Positions 1-10,813 of a DNA stretch of 64,000 nucleotides are shown piece after piece. Numbering within the stretch: position 1 is the first letter of the stretch; the number at the start of each line of letters is the position of its first letter. A program made the position numbers and the translations under genes. Source of the stretch: Melieria omissa (taxonomy: Eukaryota > Arthropoda > Insecta > Diptera > Ulidiidae); the NCBI GenBank assembly GCA_963971225.1, contig OZ020268.1, positions 114,544,830 to 114,608,829 of the forward strand. Reading direction: 5' to 3'. Under the pieces are notes generated by a model that saw only the letters and a program-made list of their open reading frames with translations, was not told where the DNA came from and ran no database searches.

Positions 1-875
1 AATATTACGCTATAATTTCATATAATTTTTGATATAAATCCTTTCGATATTAAAGGGAACTGGTGACTTTCAGAAAATGTTCAAAATATATATAATTACC
101 GTAAAAATGGGGGATCGTCTGAGATCAAATTAAAACAAAAAATTGCTTATTACTGTACAGACTCAGCAACATTTTATAAGACTTAAACCAGTGAAGAAGT
201 TCAAGTATCTGGCGCATTTTCTTTGAATCTTATTTTTAAAGATCCATGTCCCCAGAAAGTAGGTAGAAGTGTGGGTAAAAAGAATCCAAGCTTTGGTGCA
301 GTTTGGAAAGGACACATTTAGACCAATTTCAGAGGCCGAGATTCTCGACTCAGTTGAGTGTTGCACCATCTAGAACTAAGTATGAAGCCATTGACGTTGA
401 CCACTGAAATGTTGATGGGGTCATCGGAGTGTTAGTTTTTTTTCTCGTTCCTACAGCTGCCAAAAAGTTGTCCCTCATATTACGTGTTTCATACGATTTT
501 TCATGACGTATGCAGAATCGTTAAAGATTTTTGAAAACATTTAAAAAACAACTAAGAACTGTGACTTTGTTTGAATAACAAATATATGAAGACCTCAATA
601 AATTACCTCACTAATCATTGTAATTACCACCAACAGATTAAAATAAGCTGACCTAGAATAGCTTACCTTCAAAATTGATAAAATTACAATAGAAAACAAA
701 ATATTCCACGTCACATTAATGACAAATTGGTTACCTATAACCTCTGTCTAACCGCTTTCCAACAGCGATATTAAAAGAAACTGCTGTACATTACCAAAAA
801 AAACCGCTCTCAACATTATACCTTTAATTTCGTTTGATTTTTGTTTAACTTAGTGTATAAAGCGCATATATCTAC
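1..875. other. Intron of the RRM gene; no further exon seen
   Basis: AT-rich sequence downstream, on the minus strand, of the RRM exon donor. I could not find the second half of the RRM in any frame. The short open frames here have no recognisable motif. Most likely first-intron sequence. Confidence 0.5.
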
Positions 876-1018
876 CTGAATGCAATAAAAGCATCGCCCA
901 TTTCACCACCGACAATGTGAACGCCTCCTTCCGGTATGGACAGACCTTTGAAGAACTGCCGTATGTCCAAAGCATTTGCCGACCAGGGCAAATTTTGCAA
1001 ACGAATTATAACACTCAT
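876..1018 (-). CDS. RBM12-like RRM protein, first coding exon (partial gene)
   Basis: Reading the minus strand from the ATG at 1018-1016 gives 47 codons plus two bases, ending at CAG|GTAGAT (donor GT at 875-874). The peptide starts MSVIIRLQNLPWSANALDIR and continues FFKGLSIPEGGVHIVGGEMG, then DAFIAF. This is the first half of an RRM fold: VIIRLQNLPW is the RNP2 strand and GDAFIAF the start of RNP1. The order of motifs, especially IPEGGVHIVGG, matches the N-terminal RRM of the RBM12/RBM12B family of nuclear RNA-binding proteins. The rest of the RRM is not visible in bases 1-875, so the next exon must lie beyond the left edge or be very short. Family assignment is by recognition; the exact fly orthologue is not named. 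Confidence 0.8.
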
Positions 1019-2436
1019 CTTGCTGAGATAAATGTGCTTTTTATTATAACTTAATGTATCCGATAAATTGAACGGCTACTCAAATCGCTATATGCCGTGC
1101 CAACAAACGAAACGCCCCGATAATGAATGCTGATGTCCGAGGATTCTGAAAAAATACACAAACAAATAAAATGGTACCGCTGATTTTTGTTTTTATTGAA
1201 TTTCTCTTTAAAGCTATAGGCATGTGTGTGTGTGCGTGTATGAATAGTCCAACGTCGGGGCAAATTAATAAAAACATGTTTATATATACAGTCTGCGATT
1301 TATAGGCAAAATCGCATAGGAAGAGGCTGCTGTCAGCGAAATGTTAATACCAACATGTCAACACATTTCCCTCAACTCGGTTCAATACACCATTCCGTAA
1401 ATCGCTCAAGTTGTATTTGTCTCGATGCTGCGTCGCCTTTGTAGAGGCGATTGTTTTGCGCCAAAAACGGCGACAAATCAATCTGGCGGTTTCGCCACAG
1501 AAAATCAATTATTATTGTTAATAAATTCGAGCAGCAGCGTTGTGTGGTAGGAAAAACTCATCGCCTTACAAGGCACAAGTCTTGCCATGTTCGAGCTGGC
1601 CGCGCAAGACGCAATCATAGCCTTTTGCGGCACCGATATTCAAAGTGTTCGAAACGCGCGATCGATGCAACGCGACGTGATGGGCATGCGAAAAAACGAT
1701 CGGAACGTTCTCATAATGTGCAAAACACGTGCTTGCCAAAAATTCCATTTCATGTGTGATTTTAATAAAGTTAATTAGGCTTCGGTTATTTATAGCATTG
1801 AGTTTTATAAACAAAATGAAGAGCTCAGGCAGAAAGGAGGAATGCAGTTTCAAACTTGTGATTTTGTGGGATGCTATGTGGATTCATGTCAAGCGTCCTT
1901 AGTTTCATCCCAAATTTATTCAGTGCTGATTTAAAATATAAAAAAGACATTCTAGCTTAACTAGTATAGGAGTAGTAAGGTTTAAATTCTCTCTATGCAT
2001 GACATAATCTTCAGTGTGGGTATTAGAGAGAACTAAAAAAGGACCATGATCGGGGCTTATGGACGCGAACATGGTGGGATATCTACACATCACTTCGAAC
2101 ATTTTACACCGACCTTGATTAAAATGCAACTAAGCGCGCCGTTGACCAATGGAGCCTGCGGTCTGACTGCAAAACCTCTCGCGCGCTGTGACCGAAACTA
2201 CAACTAAGTAGATACAAAACACTCTTTATGGTCTTAGTAGTCGCAATTTTTGGAGAAAGGCTTGGTTTCCCAGATCAACACTATTGTTGCAGCTGTGAAG
2301 TTGAGGAGGGAATTGAATCTCTGCACCGCCCCTTAAGTGAATGCCCTGCGCCACAAAACCTACGCCACCGATATCTAGGGGACAAAATGTTAGGCGACTT
2401 GGCCATGGTTTGTTCCGACGGCAAAAAAGGATACCG
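1019..2436. other. 5' flank/5' UTR of the RRM gene and intergenic DNA
   Basis: This lies between the RRM start codon and the LINE. The part near 1019-1320 probably contains the 5' UTR and promoter of the minus-strand RRM gene, but no TATA box or clear initiator was identified. The overlapping open frames at 1451-1853 occur on both strands in a GC-richer stretch and have no family features. Confidence 0.35.
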
Positions 2437-4140
2437 TTTTTTTTTAATACGAGCCAACACATAGGGGAACCCCTAAAAGTGCGGGCATTGCGCTGCTTCA
2501 GCAAGGATATATAGGTTGGGAGAAAGGATGTTGGGTGAAGAATTTATGGACTCTTGCCTTGAACCCATCGAGATCATAAGTGCTGGGGAAAATATCCGAA
2601 GGGAGACCATTTCACAACCGCGCTGTTCGGGCCAGAAACGAACTTTCTCTGTAGTGCGTTGTGCACTGGAACATCATTTCGACGTGGAATGCATGGGCGC
2701 CAGTGTTCAAACGGGTTGCCCGGGGCATACCCGGAATGATGGCATTAAGCTGCTCATCTTCACTGAGCAATTACCTAAAAAGTATCGGTAAAATAAAATC
2801 ACACATGCCACGTTTCGACGATGTTCCAATAAGTCAGTAGAGCTGGATGCCCTACTGTCCCCTATAAGTTTAATCGCACGGTTTTGCATCCGGTCCAGGC
2901 GCTCCGAATGGGTTTTTGAAGCCCCTGCCCATAGGTGCGAGTTAAACTCCATTTTAGGTCGGATATAGGTGGTATAAATAATGCGGAGATCGGACGGAGT
3001 GAAATATTTTTTGCACCGCTTTAAGAAGCCGAGGCATTTGGCTGCTTCTTTCGACACGCCAAAAATATGATCGTTCCAACGAAGATCGTTCTTAATGGAC
3101 ATGCCCAGAACATCAAGAGCTGCCGATTCCGCAATACTCACACCATCCATAACCAGGGATGTGTTGGGCTGTGGGGAGACTCGTTTGTGGGATAACAGGT
3201 AACATTGGGTCTTGCGAGGATTAAAATCGACCCTGTTCGCTTGACCCCACTTGAAGATTGTTTGCAGGTCGCTATTAAGTGTGTCATTCATACGGCGCCG
3301 TTCTCTCTCAATCTCCACAAAGCTGGGGCGCTTTGTGAAGGAGTATGAATGACAAATGGTGCTGTCATCCGCAAACGAGTAGATGGGATTCTTCGTCGAC
3401 GACAATAGGTCGTTGATGAAGATCAGGAAAAGGGTTGGAGAAAGGACCGAACCCTACGGCACTTCCGCGCTAAGGGAATGCCGTCTATTACAACACGAAT
3501 AGAGCGATCATAGAGGAAGCTCGTTATCCAACGAGAGAAGATACTACCGACGCCATAGGCAATCAATTTAGACACGAGTGCTTTATGCCACAGCCGGTCG
3601 AAGGCCTTAGAAATATCCAATGCAACAACCTTGCTTTCACCGAGGTCTAAAATACTATAGTTCCATTTCTCGGTGAGGACCGCTATAAGGTCTCCCGTCG
3701 ATCGCTGTCTTCGAAAGCCGTATTGGCGGTCACTTAGCAGTCTATTGTGCTCCAGATACTTCACAAGGTTGAAGTTAACAATGCTTTCCATTAGTTTGGA
3801 AAGCACCGAACAGATTGCTATAGGTCGGTAGTTCGCAGGGTCAGTAGTCTTGCCTTTTTTAGGAACTGGTTGAACATTTGCTGCCTTCTAGCATGTCGGA
3901 AATACACCTGTGATGTATGACATGTTGAAAAGTAATGGACAAGCCAGCGAAGTAGCGCATTTTTTCAAAACAAGGGCTGGAATGCCGTCCGGCCCTGAAG
4001 CCTTATTCACATCGAGATTTGCAAGCACTCTTTTAACTACCCGCGTCCGAAAATGAATTTCTGGCATAGAGCAAGATACGTTCTAGACTACGGGCAGAGA
4101 GCCGTCAAAAACAAAACGGTCCTTTTTGGACACTGCAGCT
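2437..4140 (-). mobile_element. 5'-truncated Jockey-like non-LTR retrotransposon (LINE)
   Basis: A minus-strand LINE whose 3' end is marked by a poly(A) tail (T run at 2437-2445 on the plus strand). It encodes most of a reverse transcriptase and then a 3' region that is repeated, in the opposite orientation, at 36390-36660. The left boundary near 4140 is approximate: the last recognisable upstream peptide is NLDVNKASGPDGIPALVLKK, the start of the RT finger region. Endonuclease and ORF1 are missing, as expected for a 5'-truncated copy. Confidence 0.85.
2707..4090 (-). pseudogene. Reverse transcriptase pseudogene of the LINE
   Basis: RT motifs appear in order on the minus strand across several frames: NKASGPDGIPALVL, PANYRPIAICSVLSKLMESI, NRLLSDRQYGFRRQRST, VALDISKAFDRLWHKAL (motif A, catalytic Asp), then YSFADDST (motif C, the ADD catalytic pair) and the thumb region with RPKMEFNSHLWAGA. 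Breaks are visible. Near 3440-3480 the conserved PQGS motif reads P-stop-GS because of a TAG, and the frame changes between the motif A and motif C halves. Another stop/frame change occurs near 3890. The copy is therefore inactive. Confidence 0.85.
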
Positions 4141-4844
4141 ATAGCGGCACAAATGTGCATTTACCGGCGTACAAGTTGAAGCAGGTTTTGTAGTAGTGTC
4201 ATGTTTTGGAAACAATTTTTTAGGTTGAATTTTGTTTTCCACCTGTTACACGACTTACACGAAATTACAAAAACATATAGTGCCAATTTTCGAACTTCAT
4301 TTGTTCCTAGTGTCCGTCAATGTGTTAAGTTGAGGGTAGTTACTAGAGTCCCTCCGAAGGTGGATTTTTGGTTGAATATTCCAGAATATTCCGCATATCC
4401 AAAATATTCCGAAGACAGAACAGAAACAGTCTTCGAGTTCAGTTTCTAGCAAAAACCAAAATCTTAATAATTCAATTGACATAATTTGCTAATTAGAGAT
4501 AACGCTTATCGCAATCTTGATGTCCGAAATATCAAGAAAACCCAATATTTGATAAGATACTTTGAAACAAAAGAAATTTACTTGCACTACAGGGCGAAAA
4601 CCTTGGCCAGGGGCGGATTCAGAAAAATATTTCGGGGGGTCTCAAAACGAAATTCTTTTATATTCATAAACTGCCAAAAATCCCTTTTAATTTGTATGTA
4701 TTTTTCAAGTCGATCTTTTTATTTCGGGGTTTTCAACCCCCAAACCACCACCCCCACCTCGGCTAAAGTATTCGGTTATATTGGCCGAAGCCGAAGACTT
4801 TAAATTGGCCGAATACCGAAAACGAATAATCGGTCGAATACAAG
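4141..4844. other. Non-coding; no gene seen
   Basis: This AT-rich sequence has an isolated hAT-like end (CAGGGGCGGATTCAG at 4608) with no partner found. From about 4768 to 4844 there are several CGAATAC/GCCGAAG-type words like those of the repeat around 22490-24330. No supported coding region. Confidence 0.4.
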
Positions 4845-5069
4845 TACAGTCGTGTCTGGGCATAGTGAACACCCTATATAGTGAACACCCAAATTTTTAC
4901 ATCGAGCCTCTAAATATAGAACAAAATTTTCAAGCAAAAAACAAAAAGTGTATTTTGAGCAAACAAAACGAGTTTTTGAACAAAAATGTTAACCTTGATA
5001 TAGTGAACAACCTCAATACTGTGAACAGGCCTTACAATAATTAGTTCACTATATCCAGACACCACTGTA
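4845..5069. mobile_element. Pogo-like MITE, copy 1
   Basis: A 225-bp element with imperfect terminal inverted repeats: TACAGTCGTGTCTGGGCATA at the left, and GTTCACTATATCCAGACACC then ACTGTA at the right. The ends start with CAGT next to TA, as in pogo/Tigger-type Tc1-mariner elements. Inside are several spaced repeats of TATAGTGAAC. A second copy of the same family is at 32740-34649, split by a large insertion. Confidence 0.75.
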
Positions 5070-7431
5070 GTTACCAATTTTTTTGAAAGCTGAGCACTTT
5101 TCAACTTATCGGTGGTTATTCAAAAAACTATTCGAAAGAATTTGACAAAACTCAATATTATTCCAATAATATGAAGTTAAAAAATTGAGTACAAAAATTA
5201 AATATTTTTTGGTTAAAAAAAAAACAAATATAATACAAAAAAAAAATAAAAATTTTGTTTTTTAAATTATTTAAATAAAAAAAAAATAATTAAAAAAATT
5301 CACTTTTTCAGTATTTCAAATAAAAAAAAGTTTCCATTTTTTTCTAAATCATAATCACTGATAAAAAATCTTTGAAATTATTTTGCAATTGTTGCTCAAT
5401 TTTTTTTGTATAATTTTAATATAACTTTTTTAAAATATTATACTGTATTATTTCTGGGATTCTTGTGTGTGGTATAAAATTTTCCGTAGACCATATTTAC
5501 CTCTAATACATTAACTCATCGGCCAATTTATAGTGATACCTTTATGTCGTGAAAAAAAGAAAAACCTCTTAAAGGTCTTAAGGAGTTCAACTATGCAAAA
5601 ATATGTTTAGGCTTTTATTAAAATTATTTCTTTATTTCTATTATTTCGTGGTTTTACACTATGGGTATTCTTGGTTAAGGTAAATGTTCAAGTTTGACAA
5701 CATAGATCATGATAATCATGATCACATTTCACATAGTTGATGAAAACCTAGAGACAAGACAGATTATATATCATATTATATTATATTATATATTATTATT
5801 ATATATTATTATTATATATTATTATTATATATTATTATTATATATTATTATTATATATATTAATATTTATGTATATATTATTATCATATTATTATTACAT
5901 ATTATTATTATATTATTCATACATTTTTTTAACAGTTGGTTTTATTAAGATCGACGAAAAATTCTGGATTTGGATGTTTGTCCTATGCAATAAGAGTTGG
6001 CGGTTCAAAAATGGCCTAGAAATTAATTTATTGTATACTATGAGAGCTCTTCTTTGAAAATCAGTATGAACCTACCAATTAACCATCTTGTCAACCGAAC
6101 CCGGTTTTCAGCCACTAAAAATGTGAAAGTGTTTAAAGCGAGTTTAGCAAAAAGGAAAATAAAACAACTTGGCATATAACTTGACTGGTTCAGCATTTAT
6201 TTGTATCAAATATTAAAAATAATAACAATTCAACAAAAATCTTTACGGTCTTTTGAAGCTGGAACATTGTACAAAGTCTGGCGCCAAACGGAGGTCATGG
6301 AACGAATTCAAAAATACAGCATTAATTGGTTGGATCAAATAGGGTTGAATTTGGCGATCAAAACGCACATTGGTTACGCGTGAAAAAGTTTTTATTAAGC
6401 TTTTGTTTAATACCAAATTCAATAGTTACACAGTTCTTACGAATATTTTCAAGACTTAATAATCCATTTCCAAATGATTTAGATTCAGAATTTTTTACTG
6501 CTGCATAATTTTATAGATCGTGCAGTTTACTTTTAAGGTTAAGTTTAGGTCATCTCGAGCAAACCTTAAATGCAGCCAACAAGTGTGCACCACATTCTTT
6601 GCTTATGTTGCAGTCCTCATGCGGTTCTGCAACTGTTGTGCCAAACACAAACAACTTCCAACGCAGCAGGCGTGATGAAAATATTTTGTAATTTTTTTAT
6701 TATAATTTTTTTTGCAATTGCATTAATTTGTGGCGAAAGCTCATAAACGATTCGGACATCAATTAATTAGATGATAAAGCTTACGTTGTCCATTTCCACT
6801 CAAGTAAACATTTCAAAATTAGCATAAAATCGAGATTCAAGGAATAAAATTGCAATAGTTGAACATTTCGCTGATTAACCAAAAAACAAAACAACTTTCA
6901 GCATTGTTGTTGTAACTGTGACAACAACTTAAGCACAAAGCAATAAATTTGACGACGTTTTACCGCCGCTCCTGCGTCCCAACGCAGGATCGCCAACCGC
7001 GAACCGCTTTTGTTGTCTTTTGCTGCAATTTTTCCTTATTAAACATAATCCAATTAAAAGAAAACATCAAATACAAAGTTGCATCGGATTCCGACACATA
7101 TTGGCCAAACAAAACCACACCGCAGTCGAAGGCGGGAAAAACATCAAAAGAGCAACGAGCCTCAAGACGCGGCAAGCAGAAAAAGCGCCAAGCCTTTCAG
7201 CTTCCAGCCAGTCAATGAGATTGAAACTTGTTTCCTATTTGCAGACGATTAGCGTGCGCGTGCGCATGGCAACTGATCCAATGCTGCAAACACTCAATCA
7301 ACAATGCCGACGTTGCACTTGGCGGGGACACTGGCGCTGCAATTACGCTGGCCGTCCGTTTGCCATTCGACGTGCAGTGCATTAGCGCGCTAATTATAAC
7401 AAAACGCCGCAGTGGAAATCGCTCCTAATTT
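5070..7431. other. Intergenic, very AT-rich; upstream region of the secreted-protein gene
   Basis: Mostly poly-A/poly-T rich DNA with a TTA/TAT microsatellite at about 5765-5920. From about 6900 the composition becomes less AT-rich and leads into the promoter at 7432. Overlapping short open frames at 6949-7428 occur on both strands and have no recognisable domain; I treat them as chance. Confidence 0.4.
5765..5920. repeat. TTA/TATTA microsatellite
   Basis: Irregular tandem runs of TATTATTATTATA-type units over about 150 bp. Open frames through it encode only Ile/Tyr/Leu runs and are artefacts. Confidence 0.85.
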
Positions 7432-7440
7432 TATATAAAA
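7432..7440 (+). promoter_or_regulatory. TATA box of the secreted-protein gene
   Basis: TATATAAAA lies about 90 bp upstream of the ATG at 7521. Transcription would be expected to start about 30 bp downstream, near 7460-7466 (around CATGCAGACAAC), giving a short 5' UTR of about 55-60 nt. The position fits the neighbouring start codon and splice donor well. The exact start site is inferred. Confidence 0.65.
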
Positions 7441-7520
7441 ACCAATGGCATTTTCATGCAGACAACTACTGAAGTTCGGTTCGTTGTGGTGCAGAGTCGT
7501 TGTTTTTCTCGTTGGTCGGC

Positions 7521-7535
7521 ATGAACTGGCACATT
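7521..7535 (+). CDS. Secreted-protein gene, exon 1 (MNWHI)
   Basis: The 15-nt coding part of exon 1 is ATG AAC TGG CAC ATT, directly followed by a strong donor GTGAGT at 7536. It ends in phase 0 and joins exon 2 at 16648, which also starts in phase 0 after a TTTATTTCCCAG acceptor. Together they read MNWHI|IFALSVTLLTSV, a standard signal peptide with a hydrophobic core. Exon 2 has a stop at 16621-16623 and no ATG before its hydrophobic segment, so it needs such an upstream exon. The join is inferred, but TATA, ATG, donor, phase and signal peptide all agree. Confidence 0.7.
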
Positions 7536-8316
7536 GTGAGTGTAAAAGCTTATTTTTCCTTTCGTCAAAATTCACGCTTCCGATACGTTAGTGTAAAAAA
7601 CGTCAAGGACTTTGTTGTAATGCAAGTGAAAAAAGACAAAAAACAACGAAAAACAATTGACTCAAATGTGAAATAGTTCAGAGGCACTAAAACAATTGTA
7701 ACACAAGACGTTGTTTTTTTTTTATTTGATTTGTGCAATGCGAATTGAAAACAGCCATCGCTCGTTCAGGACATCATTTGATATATCTAATGAAATTGGG
7801 AGAATTCCTAGTCCATTATGTTACATGTTTGGATATATGAAGCTTGTTGTGCTGTGTAAATGTAAAATTAAAACAAACTTTGATCAAGTCCTGAGACCAG
7901 AAACCAGCGCACTAGTGAGAAAATCGAAATAGTGAGGTCTGCTTCAAAAATTGGAATAAACTGATTAAATCTTGTAGAAGCATATTTGTGGACAAACTCT
8001 AAATCCTTACCGAGTATTTAACATTTAATGCAATCAAGTGCCAACATTGTCAAAATATGGATATTTTTTAAATTTTCGTAATAGGAAGGATTATCGGACT
8101 CGAGGAAGTTGATAAGTAAAAAAATCAACTCGTTTAAATTAATTCCCCTATTTAGAAAACTGTCTTGTGATTAAAAACAGAGTGGTTTAAACTTTATGTT
8201 TTTTAGGATAACTAGTTTCCAGGAAATCAACTAGTTTCCAGGGGCGTAGCCAAAACTTGGTCATAGGGGGTTTACAAAAATTGTTTTTTGCCAAATTAGT
8301 ATTACACGCTTTTTAA

Positions 8317-8803
8317 CCCATTGCTGTCTAATGGGTAAAAATCTACCCATGAAAATTGACTTTTTAAAAAAATCACAGAAAAGTTCGTGGAAGAAATATA
8401 TCAAAATCATTGATAGGTATGGTTGGGGTAAAGATGGAATTACCTTAGTATAGTGGACGTCACCCTAAAATTCCTCCATCTAGCTAGAGTTACCAGACTC
8501 CAAAAATTGTAAATTTTCCGAAGGTGGAAAATGTGGCGAAACTTAGTGGCCTTAGAACTTCACAAAAATCTGCCTCCTAACTCACCTGTTAAAAATATAT
8601 CTTTTGTTCACGTGTTTAGCTGATCACTTTAAAAAGTATGGAAAAAGCTTCCATTGCTGCATAATGGGTTCAAAATACTCAATGAATATCTCAGCAACGT
8701 GCAGAGATAGAAATTTTGTTGCGATCATTTTGGGTCAATTCCAGGTCGTGTATGAAATTTTATCAAAATCGTATCGGCGGAACTGATTTAACCCTTTAAT
8801 GGG
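8317..8803. mobile_element. TTAA-flanked MITE (piggyBac-type target)
   Basis: TTAA at 8313-8316 and 8804-8807 flanks a 487-bp unit whose ends are inverted repeats starting CCCATT (TTAACCCATT at left, AATGGGTTAA at right). Short inner inverted copies of AATGGGT lie next to each end. There is no coding capacity. TTAA duplication with C-rich ends is typical of piggyBac-type or Kolobok-type non-autonomous elements. Confidence 0.6.
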
Positions 8804-9236
8804 TTAAAGCAAACTGCACTTTTCAAACAGGGCATTTCGTAGTGGTGCCAGCTACATGTGATTTACTGCATTGGACATTTCATGAAATTGTGTTCGAAGT
8901 AAAAATATGTTTGGGTTACTGGTACAAAAATTCGATACTAATTTGCAGAGCGAATATTTAGTTTTGCTTTAAACTTGAAAAACTTTAACCGAAACATTTT
9001 AATTGATGAACCAAGTTTATGGTGATTAGTGTTTATCCCATGGCAGAGTTCAACTGAAATCCGAGATCACCGCAGATCAAAACTAAGCCAAATCCATCAA
9101 AGATCAGCGAAAATTTACTTGAAATTGGATTCAACCTTCGCTTTCTTATACGCACCCGAGTGATCTTTTTAAATTTTTTTTAATAACAATATTAAAAAAA
9201 TTTAAATAAAATATTTTTTTATATTCATGTCTAATA

Positions 9237-10066
9237 CACTGTGCGACAGCCTTTTTCACACTGGAACAAATCCATATGGGCGTGAAACTAGAGACTAAAC
9301 ATAGTAATACTGCGTACTCAGTTTTTCATTTCTACATCCTTTGTGCTTTTAAAAGGACTTCAAAATTTTGAAGGGGATAAAAAATTCAAAAAATATAAAA
9401 AATACTTAACCTCGTTAGAATATGGCGATATGTATATCAAATGAAAGAGAAATAGCTCAAGAATTTAAATAAAATCGATCTTTTATCTATTTGTAAAAAA
9501 AGGATATGAAAAAGGTCCTTTGAAAATTTTAATCCTTTATATCCTTGAAAATTGATAACTAATTTTCTTTAAAAGTAAGTATGTTAGAACCCAAAGTCTC
9601 CTTGATCACGTGTCAATATTTCATTACTCTAAATTTATTGGTTCGAAGGTTATTAAAAAAAAAACCGGAACCTGCAAGTCTAATGAAGAACAAAAATTCT
9701 AATTTATTTGCGTTTTAACATACTTACTTTTCAAGAATATTCTCCATAAATTTTCAAGGATATAAAGGAATAAAATTTTCAAAGGACCTTTTTCATATCC
9801 TTTTTTTACACATAGATAAAAAGTCAATTTTATTTAAATTGTTGAGCCTTTCCTCTTTCATTTGATAGACATATCACCGTATTATAACGAGATGAAGTGT
9901 TTTTTATATTTTTTATCCCCTTCGAAATTTTGAAGTCCTTTTAAAAGCACAAAGGATGTAGAAATGAAAAACTGAGTACGCAGTATTACTATGTTTAGTC
10001 TCTAGTTTCACGCCCATATGGATTTTTTCCAGTGTGAAACAATCTTTTCATTTTTGTCGCACGGTG
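9237..10066. mobile_element. Long-inverted-repeat (fold-back) element, 830 bp
   Basis: The two halves are long inverted copies. The left arm runs from CACTGTGCGACA at 9237 to about 9590, the right arm from about 9715 to TGTCGCACGGTG at 10066, with a loop of about 125 bp. Matching blocks in the arms include CATATGGGCGTGAAACTAGA, ACTGCGTACTCAGTTTTTCA, AAGGACTTCAAAATTTTGAA, and the GGATATGAAAAAGGTCC region. The arms differ by scattered substitutions and small indels. No ORF. No clear target duplication was seen. The termini loosely fit CACWRTG, the Transib/RAG-type end, but that is weak evidence. Confidence 0.85.
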
Positions 10067-10813
10067 ATATCTGCCATCTGTCTTTATCCAATGTAAATAG
10101 TGATGATTTCGACTCACTGAACAATTTCGAAAGTACTTTTCAATAACTTAAAGAAATCTTTTTATGGAAATTTTGCTCGTTTTTTTTTAATTTTGTATAC
10201 CAAATACCCATCCGCGTGATTCCAGGCGCTTCCGCCGCCATTTTGAACAAAACACAAAGTTTTTTTGGCGTAACTCAAAATGTATTCAATAAACGCTATA
10301 GAATGAAATCGTCTAATATTTTCCATAGTCGCAAAATAAATCGTTAGTTAGGTCTTTTTCGAAGAACGGACTATCACCAGAAGAAGATACTAAATACTTA
10401 GGCAGCGGAAGCGCTTGGGGTCATCCGGGTGGGTGATGGTAAATGGCGCATACAAATTTAAGGACGCCATCTCATCCATAGACACTTGTAACCGTCTTTT
10501 TGACTAAAAGTCGAATTTTACTCGTTTTCGCCTGATGCGGTATCGCACAACTCTCACCTTAAAAATAGCATTTATCAATTAAACAAAAGCGTTTTGAGAA
10601 CGTAGATCGCATCCAAAAGGATTGTACCGACATCCTGAAGGACATTCCAGCCGACGATCTAAAATACTCATTAGATATGCACTTAGATCATGCAAATAGC
10701 TGTAATGAGCCTGAAGGGGACTATTTAAAAAAATCATATCGGCTTTACCAAAAAAAATTGTTTATTATTTCATATGTTTAAAGGCGAAAACACCTTTTTG
10801 TTAATGAAGGAAC

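Noticed and set aside
4608..4622. hAT-like end CAGGGGCGGATTCAG, and a similar CAGGGGCGTAGCC near 8237
   Set aside because: No matching inverted end or target duplication could be found for either, so no element is claimed.
9237..10066. Firm assignment of the palindrome to the Transib superfamily
   Set aside because: Only the CACWRTG-like ends support it; one end is CACCGTG and there is no 5-bp duplication.
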